This document shows, one piece after another, positions 45,683 through 55,802 of a DNA stretch of 58,000 nt. Every line of letters begins with the position of its first letter. The first letter of the stretch is position 1. A model generated the notes under the pieces. The model did no database searches, was not told the origin of the DNA, and worked only from the letters and a program-made list of their open reading frames with translations. Made by a program: the position numbers and the translations under genes. The stretch is from Diphasiastrum complanatum (lineage: Eukaryota; Streptophyta; Lycopodiopsida; Lycopodiales; Lycopodiaceae): the NCBI GenBank assembly GCA_029204225.1, contig CM055097.1, forward strand, positions 43,074,858-43,132,857, written 5' to 3'.

Positions 45683-46520
45683 ATGGCTTCAATCAGCATC
45701 ATGCCGAGCAAGATCTGCACAATACTTGATTCATCAGGATCTAACTTTCTAGACTGAAAAGTTAAGAAATCTTTGATACTCAAGGGTGAAGGACTATTCC
45801 CCTGAGTGGATGGCACAGAAGAAATGCCTACGACAATAGGCAAGGAGCTACGCGAGAGGGAGAAAAATGACAAGGCAGTAGCCTTGCTATCATCTTCCAT
45901 CAAAGATAGTCTCACACTTGACCTGGCTACACTCTTCAAAGCTAAGGAGATGTGGAATGCATTACTCACTAGATTTCAGACGAAATCAAGAAGTCAAATT
46001 ATGATGCTGGAAGATCAGCTGACGAATTTGTAGTGGGATGGAAAAGACCTCACTTCTTTTGTAAGAAAGATGAAGGATCTATTTCTGTCACTACATAACT
46101 CTGGACCAGAGAATGTTGTGTCAGCTGAAAAGCAGCTCATGTACGTGTTGAGAGCCCTACCTAGATCATTCTAGATGACAAGAACCTTGCTCGCGAAAGA
46201 TCCCGCCATGAACCTCGAAAAGGTGATTGTCGAGATTCGAGAGGAAGTCGAGGCCAGAGAACATCTGGATCACAAAGATGGTTCTGACCAGGCCCTCTAC
46301 GGCAACAAAGAAAAATCAAAGAAGCAATTTAAGCCTAAGAGGGAGTCCAATCAGAGGCATGATCATGACCAGCAAGCAGAGGGAACAAGCAAAGGCAACC
46401 GGAAGACCAAAGGGAGGTCGAAACAACAAGGTGCAGACAAGAAGACTTGTGTGATATGCAGAAGAGACGGGCATACAGTAGATATCTGCTAGGTCAATCC
46501 CAAGATTGAGTGTATCCATT
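45683..46520 (+). pseudogene. Gag of element F
   Basis: Starts MASISIMPSKICTILDSSGS. Conserved pieces: GTEEMPTTIGKELRE, LLTRFQTKSRSQIMMLEDQL, DLTSFVRKMKDLFLSLHNSG, MYVLRALPRSF, and a zinc-knuckle-like CVICRRDGHTVDIC. At least five stops sit where relatives have Trp or Gln (after NFLD, in LFP-stop-VDG, before WDGKDL, after PRSF, after TVDIC). Confidence 0.85.
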
Positions 46521-47080
46521 GCCAGAAGAAGGTCACGCAGCCATGGATTGCTGCCAAAACTCAAAAAACAAGTCAGCACAGGACAGACATGAGAACAACA
46601 ATAGTTCATCCTATGTTGAGGAGCCTGAGAGCTCAAAAATGGGCGAAGAAAGAATGAACAGAAACTGTTCGATCGTCTATATATGTGAAAATGTGTGTGC
46701 AACATCAACATATGACACACATGAGGTGATCCTAGATTTAGGACCCACCTCACACTTTGTGACATCAAGATGAATCATGTCTAATTTCAGAAGTGCAGAT
46801 CCCTCAAGATTCATAGTTCTTGGAGATGGATCTAGACATCAAGTGAACGGTATTGGTTCACTATGGCTCAACACAAATGGCAGAGACAGATGACTTGAAG
46901 ACATTCTGTTCGTGCCTATTCTACAACAAGACTTGCTCTCTGTAGCAAAAATAGCAGATGCAGGGATGCGTGTACATTTTCTGACGAAGCATGCAACGTG
47001 ATTGATGCCAATACCAGTACTCTCATCGCTCAAGGTGAAGGAAAGGGAACCTATATCATCTGAAGGTACGCCTACTTGCA
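46521..47080 (+). pseudogene. Aspartic protease of element F
   Basis: 46510-46773 contains EEPESSKMGEERMNRN and EVILDLGPTSHFVTSR; the D-S-G active site has become D-L-G. Downstream FIVLGDGSRHQVNGIGSLWL-like sequence is present with a stop. It cannot be functional. Confidence 0.8.
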
Positions 47081-47086
47081 GATCAG

Positions 47087-48310
47087 GTGCATCAGACTCA
47101 TGACGACTCGTCAGACACTCTATGGCACAGAAGACTTTGCCACATGAACTCAATGGCAATTTATCAGGCAAGCCATCATGGAGTGATAATAGGGGTCAGC
47201 ATCTCGAATGCAACTAGTTCGACCACCTGTGATGCATGTTTGAAGGGCAAGATGTCACACACACCATTCATCAAAGACTCCTACAGAACGACAAAGATTT
47301 TGGACCTAGTGCACTCTGACATCTGCGGACCATTCAACGTGATCTCAGTAGGAGGTTCAAAGTATTACATAACCTTCATTGATGATTATAGCAAATTTGC
47401 CAGAGTGTGTTTCATTTAGAATAAATCTGAAGCACTTGATAAATTCACAGAATATGTGAATTGGGGTGAGAGATGTACAGGCAACAAAGTGAAACAAATC
47501 AGAACAGATCGAGTTGGCAAATACATCTCGAATCGCTTCACTGACTTTTGTAATGATCGTGATATCATTCACAGAAGAATTGCAGCCTACACACCACAGC
47601 ACAATGGTGTTGCTGAACAAAAGAACAGGATTCTAATGAAAGTAGCCAGATGCATGATGGCCTACTCGAAAGCTCCAAGGGCATTGTGGGCTGAAGCAGT
47701 AGCTACAGCCGCATACATCCAGAACCGAACGGGCAAGTCTGGTGTTCCTCACACAACACCACATGAGCTGTGGTGGGGTAGAAAGCCCAACCTCTCTCAC
47801 ATCAGAATCTTTGGCTGTTAGGTTATGACAACAATTCGTCATACTATAGAGTCTACATGCCAGACACGAACACTGTGACAGTGAGAGATGTCAGATTTGA
47901 TGAGAGTAGGACAATGGCCAACGACGCTCTTGTCAGCTATGAAGTTATGGAGAGACAATACTATGACCTGCCACCAAGCCACCAATGACTAGGGGAGCAG
48001 AGGACGAACACAAAAACGAATATTTTTGAGTCGTCTCCCATTTGAACGATGAATCTGACGAAGAAAGATTCGAGAGGCAACCTGCTACTGCGGTTTGTGT
48101 AAACCAAGATGGTTCCGGATCGAGCAGAGTAGACAAGGACAAAGGCATAGCTGTTCTAGGAGGATCTCCCAGAAGGTCGCCAAGACCACGAAGAGCGCCA
48201 GCAAGATATGTGCCAGACAGTTCAGCTTCCACATTAGAAGAGTTCTGTGGGTTCAGTGGCGAACCATAGACTTTCGAGGAGACGATTGAAGGTCCAAAAA
48301 AAACAGATGG
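47087..48310 (+). pseudogene. Integrase of element F
   Basis: HHCC (LWHRRLCHMNSMAIY, CDACLKGKMSHTPF), rve core with HSDICGPF, YYITFIDDYSKFARV, IRTDRVGKYISNRF and GVAEQKNRILM, so the three acidic positions are present. A stop splits it after RVCFI, and frame breaks occur near 47820. The C-terminal part (DVRFDESRTMAN-like, 47880-47990) continues in another frame. Confidence 0.85.
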
Positions 48311-48319
48311 ATCCAAGCC

Positions 48320-49644
48320 ATGAACGAAGAGATGGAGTCCATGAGGAAGAACCAGGTATGGACACTGGTGCCATTACCACATAAGCGCAAGACTGTCAAA
48401 TGCAAATGGGTCTTCAAGCTCAAATACGAATCAGATGAGCATGTAACAAAATACAAGACAAGACTGGTAGCGAAAGATTTTTCTCAGAGATACGGTATTG
48501 ACTACTCTGAAACCTTTTCTCCTGTCGTCAAACATTCGTCCCTACGTCTGTTATTTGCATATGCAGTAGGTGCTACCTAGGCTTGCAAATTGAAAGAGAC
48601 TATGAGGGAGGTAAGTTATACCTTCACCAGTCCAGATACACTCAGAAGATCCTAGAGGACTTTGGGATGCTGAACTGCAAGGGAGCGAACACTCCAATTC
48701 TTGCAGGGATGGTGCTGATGAATGATGACTATCCAAAGACTGAGGAAGAGGGAGAACAGGTGCAGCTCACACCTTACAGGAAGCTGATAGGATCACTGAT
48801 GTACCTTGTTGACAATACACGTCCTGATATTGCTTATGCAGTACTTAGGATGAGCCAATGCTGCACGAATCCAGACTCGACACATTGGAAGATTGCAAAA
48901 CGAATTTTACAATATCTTCAATTAACGAGAGATTATGGCTTGTGTTATTGTCATGGTGTAGGATTTAGGATACTTTCCTACAACGAGACTAACCGGGCAT
49001 CTCTCAAGGATGATTGTAAAAGAGTCTCGGGAGGATGCACCATCGCATCAGGAGCAGCAGTTCTCTGGGTCAACAAGAAGCAGACCGTTGTAGCCCAGTC
49101 ATCTTGTGAGGCAGAATATGTTGCAGTAGCAAAGATGGCCATCAAAATAATCTAGCTAAGACAGTTCCTGGACGAATTGGGCGAAACAAGTAACAAGCCC
49201 CTGGTCTTGCAGATGGACAACACCTCTACAATACACTTGACAAAAGATCCCATGTTCCATTCTAGAACAAAGCACATTGCGATCAAGCACCACTTGATCA
49301 GGGATCTAATTGAGAGGAAACTGTTGCAGACCACCTTCATCAGAACAAGACACATGGTTGCTGACATCTTCACTAAAGCCCTGGACAAAGGACTCTTTGA
49401 GAGACAAAGGAGCAGCCTCGGGATCGTAAAGCTATCATGCTTTGAGAGGGAGCTGAAGAAACAAAATGTTTCTAATTACAAAGCCTTGCTAGCTTTCAAC
49501 CCTCAGCCCGACGAAGACATTCGCAAACTGAAGATCTGGAGACACGAAGCGCGAAAAGTTTCGCAAACACAAAAGTCAAAGAATACGAAGACGAACGGTT
49601 CACGAACACGAAAGATTCATGAACGAGAATCTTTTGCAGTCTAG
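48320..49644 (+). pseudogene. RT remnants and RNase H of element F
   Basis: 48320-48580 is the RT N-terminus (MRKNQVWTLVPLPHKRKTVK, KWVFKLKYESDEHVTKYKTR). It jumps from LLFAYAVG to CYLGLQIERDYEGGKLYL (48583), omitting about 160 residues including YVDD. RNase H follows (DNTRPDIAYAVLRMSQC, SSCEAEYVAVAK, MDNTSTIHLTKDPMFHSRTK, MVADIFTKALDKGLFERQR). The frame then crosses the PPT and 190 bases of LTR. Confidence 0.88.
49443..49453 (+). promoter_or_regulatory. Polypurine tract of F, inside the pol frame
   Basis: TGAGAGGGAGC directly before the LTR start TGAAGAAAC, encoding the residues CFEREL of the RNase H tail. The same arrangement is seen at 15839-15848, 25994-26003 and 57207-57216. Confidence 0.8.
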
Positions 49645-50473
49645 TACGAGAGAAGGCAAACGACCAAAACAAAATCAACGATGGAAACAAAACCTTCTCC
49701 TGCCTGCACGCTCCAAAGAGTACCAGCAAGATTATGCAAGTACCCAGAAGTACAGATATTTGATCTGATGGTATGACGACAACATATACATTTTAGGTCA
49801 TGGCTAATCTGCCACTCTTGTAATTCCCTGATTAGTTGTAGATGTTTAATCACTCTAATCTTAGATTCACATAGAGCGACCATACTTACTGGATGATACT
49901 TGACATATAGATCAACAGAATACACATACAGTGTAATGTAATAGTCTAATGCTAGTAAGCAATCAAGATGAAATACAGACAACAAGTCCGCCTACGTGCG
50001 AGACAAGCTCTGTGATCAGGATCCATAGGGATCCAACTGTCCGCTAGTAAAGTGAGACGATTACTCGTAAGAGAACCGTGTTTCTCCCACGCCAACGCAC
50101 TGCGTGGATTTGCATGCAGTGCTTGAAGAAAACATAGGAAGTTCAATATAGATAATTTCTCTTGCTGTGTCTGATCTAGTATGCAAATGTTTCTATTGTT
50201 ACTCGTGTGTCTAAGTTTTTTTTTTTTTTTTTTTTTTTTCGTTCATTTTAATTCCGCACCTTGGTTGAAACTATGTTGAATGCTGCATTAATTTTATAAA
50301 CGTAGATCAGCAGAGCCTGACTACATTCTGGAGGATTGTAGGAGTGATTCAGTTGGCAGTGTCCAACGATCGCATCTGAACTCCATCTGAGTCACAAGAG
50401 GATCGTGGTTCCTTCACGAAAGCTTCGTGACTGTGAAGCCCAAATCGCGATACACGAACCTGATTCCTCATCA
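49454..50473 (+). repeat. 3' LTR of F (1020 bp)
   Basis: TGAAGAAACAAAATG ... CTCATCA. It includes the last 60 or so codons of pol and a T run of about 23 bases near 50217-50239. It pairs with 44223-45567. Confidence 0.9.
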
Positions 50474-50850
50474 GTTTAAAGGTAGGTGTCCTCTTTTTAA
50501 GGGCAGTTGTAGCTTTTTCTGAAAACCGAAAAAGTCGATTTCAGATCAAAAATCAGTTCTAAGACAAATGTCGCTTTTCTAAGGGTAACTGTCCCTTTTT
50601 CTAAGGGTCTAACAAGGCATTTTAGAGACAATGTCTCCGTTTTCACAAAAATGCCAAAAATACGACATGTCAGGAAAAGTTCTCAGAATTATTTTCTAAG
50701 TATTTTAGACCTAGAAATGAATTTTTTTCATGACCCAAAAATGCAGATTGTGCGAAACCTAGTTCAAAATGCACAGTTGCGAAAAACAGCAAAGGAAAAA
50801 GACTAAAAAAAAAAAATGCTAAGGCTTTGAAATATATATATATATTTTTA
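50474..50850 (-). repeat. 3' LTR of G2, second part
   Basis: Continues the LTR from 44217 after element F (AGGTGTCCTCTTTTTAAGGG). Compared with G3 at 57170-57240, about 40 bases including the LTR start and PPT are missing and replaced by an (AT)n run near 50840. Confidence 0.85.
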
Positions 50851-50869
50851 TTCCTAAGCTTGCGCGCTG

Positions 50870-51780
50870 CTTCTCAGAAATCGCCTTGTCAAGAGGCTTC
50901 ATGAAGATATCGGCCACCATCTACTTCGTTGGAATGAACTCGGTCTTCAGCCTGTCTTTCTCAACCAGATCTCTTATCAGATGATATTTGATAGCAATGT
51001 GTTGCGTCCTAAAATGAGACACTAGATTCTTCATCAGATGAATGGCAGATGTACTATCCATAAATAGTAGCAGCGACTCATTGGAGGTCTCTCCCAGTCC
51101 TCCCAGGAACTGCTTGAGCCATGTAAGCTCGTTCGCCACCTTGGCTGCTGCAACATACTTTGCTTTGCAGGATGATTGCACAGTCATGGTCTGCTTCCTG
51201 TTGATCCATATGACAGCTGCTCCGGTTGCTATTGTTCATCCTCTTGGGATGCTCTTGCAGTCATCTTTCAGGGACGCCCAGCTTGCATCGCTCTAGGATT
51301 CAATTTGGAAACCTTCATGCTGAGAGAAACACAGCTCATAATCCTTCGTCTGTTGAAGGTATTGCAAAATTCTCTTGGCTATCTTCCAGTGCGTAGGGCC
51401 TAGGGATGGACATTAAATTGGCTCATTCTGAAAACTACATAAGCAATGTCAGGGCGTGTATTATCTGCTAAGTACATAAGTGACCCGATTAAACTCCTAT
51501 AGGACACGTTCTGCATGGCTTCCTGCTCTTCTGTGTTCTGCGGGCAGTCTTGCTTGGTCAGAACTGTTTCAGCTACCATCGGCGTATTAGCTCTCTTGCA
51601 GTTTGTCATTTGAAAATCATCAATGATTCTCTAGATGTATCTTGACTGGTGAAGATACAGCTTCCCTACGTCAATATCTCTGTCAACTTGCAATCCTAGG
51701 TAGCATCTTGCTTCGCCTAGGTCTGCAAAATGCTGTGAAATATCATGTTTCACATGAGCAAGCTACTGCTTCAGCCCATA
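50870..51780 (-). pseudogene. RNase H and RT tail of G2
   Basis: 50921-51187 encodes VQSSCKAKYVAAAKVANELT, LLLFMDSTSAIHLMKNLVSH and KHPIAIKYHLIRDLVE-type motifs. 51400-51609 encodes CKRANTPMVAETVLTKQDC and ADNTRPDIAYVVFRMSQFN. RT sequence stops upstream of the CYLGLQVDRD region (about 51690), where integrase follows directly. G3 carries a better copy of the same part. Confidence 0.85.
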
Positions 51781-52390
51781 AGAAATTTGATGTCTCTGAA
51801 TAGGTCATCATAGATCTCGCACATCCATGAGAGTTTGATTTCTCCTCTTTGTCACAACATTGTGCTGTGGTGTGTAGGCTGCAGCCTTCAAGTGAAGTAT
51901 TTTTCTGCTGGTGCAAAACTCAGCAAGCATTTGGAGACGTATTCTCCTCCTTTGTCTGTTCTCAGTTGCTTCACCTTCTTGTCAATCTATTTCTCAGTCC
52001 AATTTACAAACTCTGTAAATTTGTCCAGGGCCTCTGATTTGTTGTGGATAAAATACACGGCTGGCTGCAAACTTGCTGAAATCGTCGATGAAAGTGATGT
52101 AGTATTTTGAACTTCCCAGGGAGACCACATCAAACAGTCCATAGATGTTAGAGTATACCAGTTCCAGGAGTTCTTTTGTTCTGAAAGAGTCCTTGGTGAA
52201 TGGTATACGTGACATCTTGTCTTTTTGACAGGCATCGCAGGCTTTCAAGTATGCTGTATCTTTGATGGTGACGCCAGTGAAAGCTCCGCTCCGACTAGCA
52301 TTGTATAGAGAGACTGTATTTATGTGATACAGCCTCCTGTGCCATGTAAGATCCATCGATTCGTTGATCTGGTGAGCTTGCTTAGAAGTT
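51780..52390 (-). pseudogene. Integrase of G2
   Basis: 51994-52356 encodes LTWHRRLYHINTVSL, CDACQKDKMSRIPF, VYSNIYGLFDVVSLGSS and YYITFIDDFSKFAAS; the first rve Asp (HSD) is Asn here. The region around 51840 reads TPQHNVVTKRRN, with the catalytic Glu of the usual GVAER lost. It fuses to RT near 51770. Confidence 0.8.
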
Positions 52391-53472
52391 ACTCAGATCC
52401 TTAGGTGATATAGGTTCTCTTTTTGTTTTCTTGTTGTGACAAGCTGAGTGGGTCGCAGCTTCAACCACTTCGTAGGTGTCGCCTTCAAAGATGACTCTTA
52501 GTACTGCATCTACCATCTTAGCAACAGATAGTAGGTCCTTCTGAAGAGTGGGCACGTATAGAGTGTCGTTGAGTCTTTTGTCTCTTCCTTTGGTTCTTAA
52601 CCACAACGCTCCGGTTTTGCTGACTTTGTGTCTGGAACCATCTCCCAAGATTATGTATCTGGAGGATTCTGATTCTTGATAATCAGTGATCATGTGCCTC
52701 ATTGCCATGAAGTGTGATGTTGCACCTGAATCAATAATTATCTCTTGTGTATCTAAAGTTGAAATTGCACAGACATCGGCACATGAGTAAGCTACTGGGT
52801 TCTTGCCGTTGTTGGCTTTGTCTTTGGCCATCTTGGAGGACTCTGGTTCCTCCACGTAGGATGAGCTATTATCGCTCTCCCATCTGCTCTGAGCTTTTGT
52901 GTTTCTAGGATTTTGGTTGCAGTCAATGGCTGCATGACCCTTCTTGTGACAATGGATGCAGTCTATCTTTGGATTGAGCCAGCACTTGTCAACAGTGTGG
53001 CCTTCTCGCTCGTGTGCATCTGGTACAGGTCTTCTTCTCACCGTTCTGTTGTCTCGGTTTATTTTTGCTCTTTCACTTGCTCTCTTTCGCTCCCTTTGAC
53101 TGCTGCCTTTGATCTTGTCTTTGGTCTGACTCTCTCTTAGGCTTGAAATTCTTCTTTTGCTTCTCTTTGTGACTGTAGAGAGCTTGATCAGAGTTAACCT
53201 TGTTTTCTTGCTTTGGAGAGTGTGGCTAGATCAAGTGTTAAGCTATCTTCGATGGAGGAAGACAACACAACTATTGCCTTGTCGTTCTTCTCTCTCCATT
53301 CCCGTAGCTCTTTGTCGGTGGTTGTGGGCATCTCTTCTGTGCCATCAACCCAGGGCCATAGACCTTTTCCTTTCAGTATGAGAGAAGTCTTCACATTCCA
53401 TGCTAGGAAGTTTGATCCTGAAGAATCAAAGATTGTGCGGATCTTTGATTGAATGTTGCTAATGGATTCCAC
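52382..53472 (-). pseudogene. Gag and protease of G2
   Basis: 52382-53041 is a 219-codon open frame with an intact zinc knuckle CIHCHKKGHAAIDC and protease IIIDSGATSHFMAMR, then GALWLRTKGRDKRLND. The gag start is at 53472 (MESISNIQSKIRTIFDSSGS), open to 53194, where SSIEDSLTLDLATLSKA jumps to the basic C-terminal part, so the UBN2 region is deleted near 53205. Confidence 0.87.
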
Positions 53473-53494
53473 GTGCTTTGATAATCAAAGCCGT

Positions 53495-53507
53495 GGCTTT
53501 GATACCA
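53495..53507 (-). promoter_or_regulatory. Primer binding site of G2
   Basis: The minus strand reads TGGTATCAAAGCC, one base from the LTR end at 53509; same type as the PBS of F. Confidence 0.88.
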
Positions 53508-53508
53508 C

Positions 53509-54915
53509 TGATGAAAAATTGGGTCCGTCTGCATGACTTCGACCCGCCGGCTGCCTGGTGATGACAATCGTGTTCCTCTGAGATCACTATTGTGGAATGA
53601 AAGGCCAGATAGAGTCGACTTAGCAAGAGTAGCTACTACTTCTCACTGCAATCTAATTCTCTTCTAGACCACAGATTTGCTACTGCAGATCTGTTGTAAA
53701 ATTTAAACTTGTAAACAACAGATAATATTGAATAAAAACAACAACGGAAATTCATCTACTGCTAGCATGCATTCAAGTTTTACATATCATACACATCACT
53801 GAACAAAACATTGAGAAAATGGCTTCTATATAAGAACTAAATTTACAATACAATTCTTGAGGTTATCTGTTTCCCAGATCAATAAGTTGGCGTGAGAGAG
53901 ACGGTCTCTTCTTGCGAATAGTATGACTAGCTACTGCTAATATGTAAATTCGCTTTGGAGCTATCTCAATTTGTTTGTCTGTATTCTGTCCGTGATTGTA
54001 TGTGTCTTCTGCATCTCTTATTCTGCATCCTTCATTGATCTCTTTATGTGATCAATCTTGGGGATTGATTAAGTTAGAAGATCCAATCAAAAGAAATGCA
54101 TCGGCCTTAACCGCAACTGATTCCAGTTTTCTGTCATTGTCCTTTGCGAGTCATCCGCCTTCTACCCATTGCGCTTGTGCCTTTTATGTTGCAGGCCTTC
54201 GCTTTTGCTTAAAGACTATTTTTAAGTTTTTAAGGGCAGTGTCGTCTTTTGTTTTTTGGGGCACCTTTGTTTTTCAAGGGAACCTTTGATTTTTTTGAAA
54301 AAGAAGATGAAAGGAGAATAATGCAAAGGTAGGTCTGAAAACAATTTTAAAGGCAGTGTCGCTTTTTCGGAAAGGCGAAAAAATGCGACAGTATGGCAGA
54401 AACCTTTTATAAGGGAAGTGCCCCCTTTTCTAAAGAGGTGTCGCTTATTCGAAAGGACGAAAAAGTCGAAGGGCAAAAAGCCGACGGCAGGGCAGAAAAC
54501 AGTTCCAAGGCTAGTGTCCCACCTTTAAGGACACATGTCCTCTTTTTAAGGGCAATTGTAGCTTTTTTGAAAACCGAAAAAGCCGAAATACAAAAAAGCC
54601 GATTTCAGGTCAGAAATCGGTTCTAAGGCAAACGTCGCTTTTCTAAGGGTATCTGTCTCTTTTTCTAAGGGTCTAAACCTTTCCAAAGGATTTTAGAGAC
54701 AGTGTTTCCCTTTTCGCAAAAATGCGAAAAATGCGATAGTGTTAGGAAAAGTTCTCAGAATTATTTTCTAAGTGTTTTAGGAATTTTCTTCATGATCCAA
54801 AAATGCAGACTGTGCGAAACCTAGTTCAAAATGCACAATTGCGAAAGACAGTAGAGAAAAAAAAATCAAGAAAAAATACTAAGGCTTTGAAAGATAGAAA
54901 TATTTGGTTTCTTCA
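53509..54915 (-). repeat. 5' LTR of G2 (1407 bp)
   Basis: TGAAGAAACCAAAT-type start at 54915 and TGATGAAAAATTGG on the plus strand at 53509. The half nearer 54915 carries many copies of a unit like AAGGGCAGTGTCGCTTTTT and GCGAAAAATGCGA. Matches 55803-57206. Confidence 0.9.
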
Positions 54916-54920
54916 AAGTC

Positions 54921-55797
54921 TAAGTTGGAATTTTTTTTTTGTGACGGGCGCACTGATCCGATATCCGATTTGCCATACCGAAGTATCGCATCAACGCGCG
55001 CCTATTTGATTTGTTCCGGTGATGCACTTTTTCTCTCGCGTGGAATCGATATCAGCTCTTTCAAAATGCTCCGTCTTATGAAAATGTTTTGAATAAACAA
55101 TTATCTCAAAAGAAAAAATTTCATCTTTATGCTGCATAAATAGGACGAGAGTATGTAATAATTGCCCTCATACACGTTTTTCAATGATGTCCATTTAATA
55201 TTTGTTAAATATTTGTTTAATAATATTGAAATTTTTTTAGGATCAGGGCTAATGATGATTCGGAGAGGCTAGTGATAGACTATTTAATGTATTCCGGTGT
55301 AGGTACAAATTCTAGGTCAGGACTAATGATGATTCGGAGAATCTAGCGATTGGAGGTACAAATTTGTCTCAATCTGATTGGTGGATATTTAAATATAGGC
55401 CGCGACTCTCAATTCATTATTTGACAAATATATGGCTGTGATCAACAAGAATAGGATATAAATATGGGCACCACTCTCCATACTTCGATTCCGTGATCTT
55501 TTATTCTGAACTCCTTCGTCATTTTGTTCTTTTTCTTTCTCTTGCAATATCAAATTGACGCGCGCCTTTGCCTAAAGTGCACGGTCGGATTCATTCAGAC
55601 GCAGTCCAAGTGAAAAATCTCTTTCATCTCCCAGGCGCGCTGATCAGATATTTGAGACGCACTGAAAATATATTGGAATGCAATATAAACCATCAAAGCT
55701 TGCTTCGACAGATTTCTTTTAGCTTTGGATGTATGAGAAATCTCCCGAAGCAAGCTTTAATAATTCATAATGCATTCCAATAGCGAATCACTGCTCA
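54921..55797. other. Non-coding sequence between G2 and G3
   Basis: No gene. 55580-55802 repeats the flank of G2 (42990-43222). Short direct repeats at 55235-55345 (AATGATGATTCGGAGA twice). Two motifs like GCGC(A/G)CTGATC(C/A)GATAT lie near 54948 and 55636. Confidence 0.6.
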
Positions 55798-55802
55798 AAG
55801 TC

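Larger units (their letters stand above)
44223..50473 (+). mobile_element. Ty1/copia element F nested in the G2 3' LTR
   Basis: 5' LTR 44223-45567, PBS 45569-45580, gag-pol 45683-49644, PPT 49443-49453, 3' LTR 49454-50473. Flanks CTTTA (44218-44222) and GTTTA (50474-50478) are a target duplication with one mismatch; the uninterrupted G LTRs read CCCACCTTTAAGGACA here. Multiple stops and an RT deletion make it defective. It is related to C. Confidence 0.9.
43223..54915 (-). mobile_element. Ty1/copia element G2, interrupted by element F
   Basis: 5' LTR 53509-54915, PBS 53495-53507, pol/gag 50870-53472, 3' LTR 43223 to about 50850 split by F. Target duplication AAGTC is exact at 43218-43222 and 54916-54920. 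Without F the element is about 5.4 kb. It lacks the RT core and part of gag, so it is non-autonomous. Confidence 0.9.

Noticed and set aside
54803-55092. Plus-strand frames after the G2 LTR
   Set aside because: They lie across LTR end and flank with no recognised motif.
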